Shown here piece after piece: positions 62,536 to 64,000 of a stretch of DNA of 64,000 nucleotides. The translations under genes and the position numbers were made by a program. The number at the start of each line of letters is the position of its first letter. Positions within the stretch are counted from its first letter, which is position 1. The notes under the pieces are model-generated. The model saw nothing but the letters and a program-made list of their open reading frames with translations. It was not told where the DNA came from and ran no database searches. The DNA comes from Bradyrhizobium sp. CSA207 (GTDB taxonomy: Bacteria; Pseudomonadota; Alphaproteobacteria; Rhizobiales; Xanthobacteraceae): positions 1-64,000 of the forward strand of contig NZ_JAACFT010000032.1 in NCBI RefSeq assembly GCF_029051685.1, in the 5' to 3' direction.

Positions 62536-62697
62536 ATGCGTTTCGAAGGCTACCGGGTCGAGACCCGGGAGCACGCCGGCGAATGCCCCGACACCATGCC
62601 CCGGCTGATCGAGGTGACCGACGCCGACGGGCGGAAAGCCGCCTACGTGCCGCTTAGTCGCGACGGCAAAGAGGTCGACAGCTGGGCCGTTGTGTAG
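62536..62697 (+). CDS. Possible small protein or gene end, 53 residues
   Basis: From the ATG at 62536: MRFEGYRVETREHAGECPDT, MPRLIEVTDADGRKAAYVPL, SRDGKEVDSWAVV. The frame is open upstream (VADAAWETAAGSGIDGCD), so it may be the end of a longer lost gene. It reads like a genuine protein but I do not recognise it. The rest of 62220-62988 shows nothing else I can support. Confidence 0.3.
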   Translation: MRFEGYRVETREHAGECPDTMPRLIEVTDADGRKAAYVPLSRDGKEVDSWAVV

Positions 62698-62988
62698 AAG
62701 CTGAAGGACTGCGAAGATCGCTGAGCGCTCAGGCCGCGAGAACGCCGTCTTTCTTCTCTCCGCTTGAAACGATCTGTCCATCGCAGCAAGTTGGTAGAGC
62801 AGCGTGGACGGAACGCGCTTTCTCCGATCTGCCATCTCGTGGTCCTGTCGAGTTACTCAACTTTACCCAACCAGAGTTTGAAAAGCCGCTTACGACCTGA
62901 CAATGAGGGCTAGCCTTCCCGACACTGCGGCCTCTGGAAGAGGAGGGGGCGCGTGGTCTACGGGCCAAAGAGCCCATCGGAGGGAATC

Positions 62989-64000
62989 ATGCCAAGGAAG
63001 CTCGCCGCTTGTCGCGGCTATTCGGCCAATTTTGCCAAAATAACTCTCATCTGCTCCACGCTTTTGGCCGGAACGGCCATGGCGTTTACCCAAGCCAAGG
63101 CGGACGACATCAACTGGCGCCAGTTCGAAGGCGCGTCGATCGTCTGGGCCTACGACATTCATCCGTATGCCGACGCGGTCGCAGCCCAGTTGCCGGAATT
63201 CGAGAAGCTCACGGGCATCAAGGTGACGCCCGAGCTTTATCCGGACGATGCCTATTGGAATAAGTTGACAATCCAGCTCAGTACCAAGTCGCCGAGCTGG
63301 GACGTTGTGGGTACGGGTATTCAACCAGCTTGGGATCTTGCACCAGGTCAATTGCTTGAGCCGCTCGACCGCTATTTGAACGATCCGAAACTCACGGCGG
63401 CGGGCTACGACTACAAGGATTTCTTCCCTGCACTACGGGATGCACTGACCTGGAAGGTCAAAGAAGGGCAGATCGAGCCGGGAAGCGGACAGGTGTGGGC
63501 CATTCCGCATGGCTTTGAGAACATCCAGTTGTTCTACCGCAAGGACATCCTCCACAAGTACGGCGTCAAGGTCCCAACGACTCCGCCGGAGATGTCCGCG
63601 GCCTGCGAAAAGCTGAAGGCCGCGGACCCCGCGATTACACCTTTGGGCGTGCGCGGCGTGCGATTTTGGAGCAGCATCCACACGGCTGCGATCTCGATTG
63701 CCAGGTCCTACGGCGTGCATGATTTCGTCGTCAAGGACGGCAAGCTGGACACCGGCCTCGACTCACCCGAGTCGATCGCGTTCCACAAGGACTATGTGGA
63801 CATGATCAAGAAGTGCGCAGCTCCGTCCTTTGCCAACGACAACTGGTACCAGGTGGTCGATGGCATCAATTCGGGACGAACGGCGATGGCGATCGATTCC
63901 AATATGTTCGGCTTTTGGAATGACGTGGCTGGCAAGCCTGCCTCCGGGAAGATCGCATTCGCACCTCCGCTGCACGCTCCGAACAGCAAGAATTTCGAAT
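62989..64000 (+). CDS. Extracellular solute-binding protein, family 1 (partial)
   Basis: The ATG at 62989 follows GGAGGGA and the frame is open to the window edge (337 codons). A signal peptide (TLICSTLLAGTAMAFTQAKA) precedes a mature start DDINWRQFEGASIVWAYDIH. LPEFEKLTGIKVTPELYPDD, YWNKLTIQLSTKSPSWDVVG, GSGQVWAIPHGFENIQLFYR and KYGVKVPTTPPEMSAACEKL follow the pattern of periplasmic sugar or polyol binding proteins of ABC importers. Permease and ATPase genes would be expected just beyond the right edge. The ligand cannot be stated. Confidence 0.85.
   Translation, partial: MPRKLAACRGYSANFAKITLICSTLLAGTAMAFTQAKADDINWRQFEGASIVWAYDIHPYADAVAAQLPEFEKLTGIKVTPELYPDDAYWNKLTIQLSTKSPSWDVVGTGIQPAWDLAPGQLLEPLDRYLNDPKLTAAGYDYKDFFPALRDALTWKVKEGQIEPGSGQVWAIPHGFENIQLFYRKDILHKYGVKVPTTPPEMSAACEKLKAADPAITPLGVRGVRFWSSIHTAAISIARSYGVHDFVVKDGKLDTGLDSPESIAFHKDYVDMIKKCAAPSFANDNWYQVVDGINSGRTAMAIDSNMFGFWNDVAGKPASGKIAFAPPLHAPNSKNFE

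Noticed and set aside
1..64000. CRISPR array
   Set aside because: No series of short identical repeats with regular spacers was seen; the dispersed repeats are few, far apart and divergent.

Overview
The window is high-GC alphaproteobacterial DNA, most likely from Bradyrhizobium or a close relative and probably part of a symbiosis island or similar accessory region. The evidence is a complete uptake-hydrogenase cluster in the gene order known from Bradyrhizobium, many small proteins of types common in that genus, and a dense mixture of intact genes, gene fragments, insertion-sequence pieces and dispersed repeats. Genus is an inference from gene content; no rRNA or other taxonomic marker is present.

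Layout. 1-8.6 kb: a transposase fragment, a frameshifted Lrp/AsnC regulator, two tiny cysteine-rich proteins, an intact panC behind a ruined panB, acetyltransferase fragments, a frameshifted NodB-type deacetylase and an intact GNAT acetyltransferase. 9.1-28.3 kb (all minus strand): hupU-hupV-hupS-hupL-hupC-hupD-hupF-hupG-hupH-hupI-hupJ-hupK-hypA-hypB-hypF-hypC-hypD-hypE-hoxX-hoxA. The enzyme, electron-transfer and maturation genes are all intact. The H2-sensing/regulatory genes hupU, hupV and hoxA are each broken by several lesions. 28.3-36 kb: relics of modD, diaminopropionate ammonia-lyase, a LOG-family protein, a BrnA-like antitoxin and a flavin monooxygenase, plus an IS3-family element with terminal repeats and a 3-bp target duplication. 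36.8-40.6 kb: a frameshifted TauD-type dioxygenase followed by an intact sulfonate-type ABC transporter, then a cysE relic. 41-43.6 kb: hipBA with a palindromic operator array. 43.9-49.2 kb: a predicted E2-like protein with a SEC-C zinc motif, facing an XRE/ImmA-IrrE regulator, then a Fic protein and a frameshifted gene of unknown function. 51.9-54.8 kb: a compact four-gene ubiquitin-like conjugation operon (Ubl, E2, JAB peptidase, E1). 55-64 kb: more relics and chimeras, two conserved small genes, a Dabb-pabB-pabA group and a solute-binding protein that runs off the right edge.

How the genes work together. HupS/HupL/HupC would oxidise H2 (for example from nitrogenase) at the membrane. HupD matures HupL. 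HupF-K and HypA-F/HoxX build the NiFe(CN)2CO centre and the Fe-S subunit. With HupUV and HoxA lost, control probably rests on factors encoded elsewhere. A -24/-12 promoter lies before hupS and a FixK/FNR-like site lies before hupG, which would fit symbiosis-restricted expression. The 41-55 kb stretch looks like a defence/toxin-type island whose most striking content is the bacterial ubiquitin-like pathway and a second, separate E2-like protein.

Decay versus sequencing error: lesions are concentrated in some genes (including substitutions that create TAG and TAA stops), while about 18 consecutive hup/hyp genes over 15.6 kb are open. Most disruptions are therefore probably real, but single-base frameshifts in otherwise complete genes should be confirmed in reads.
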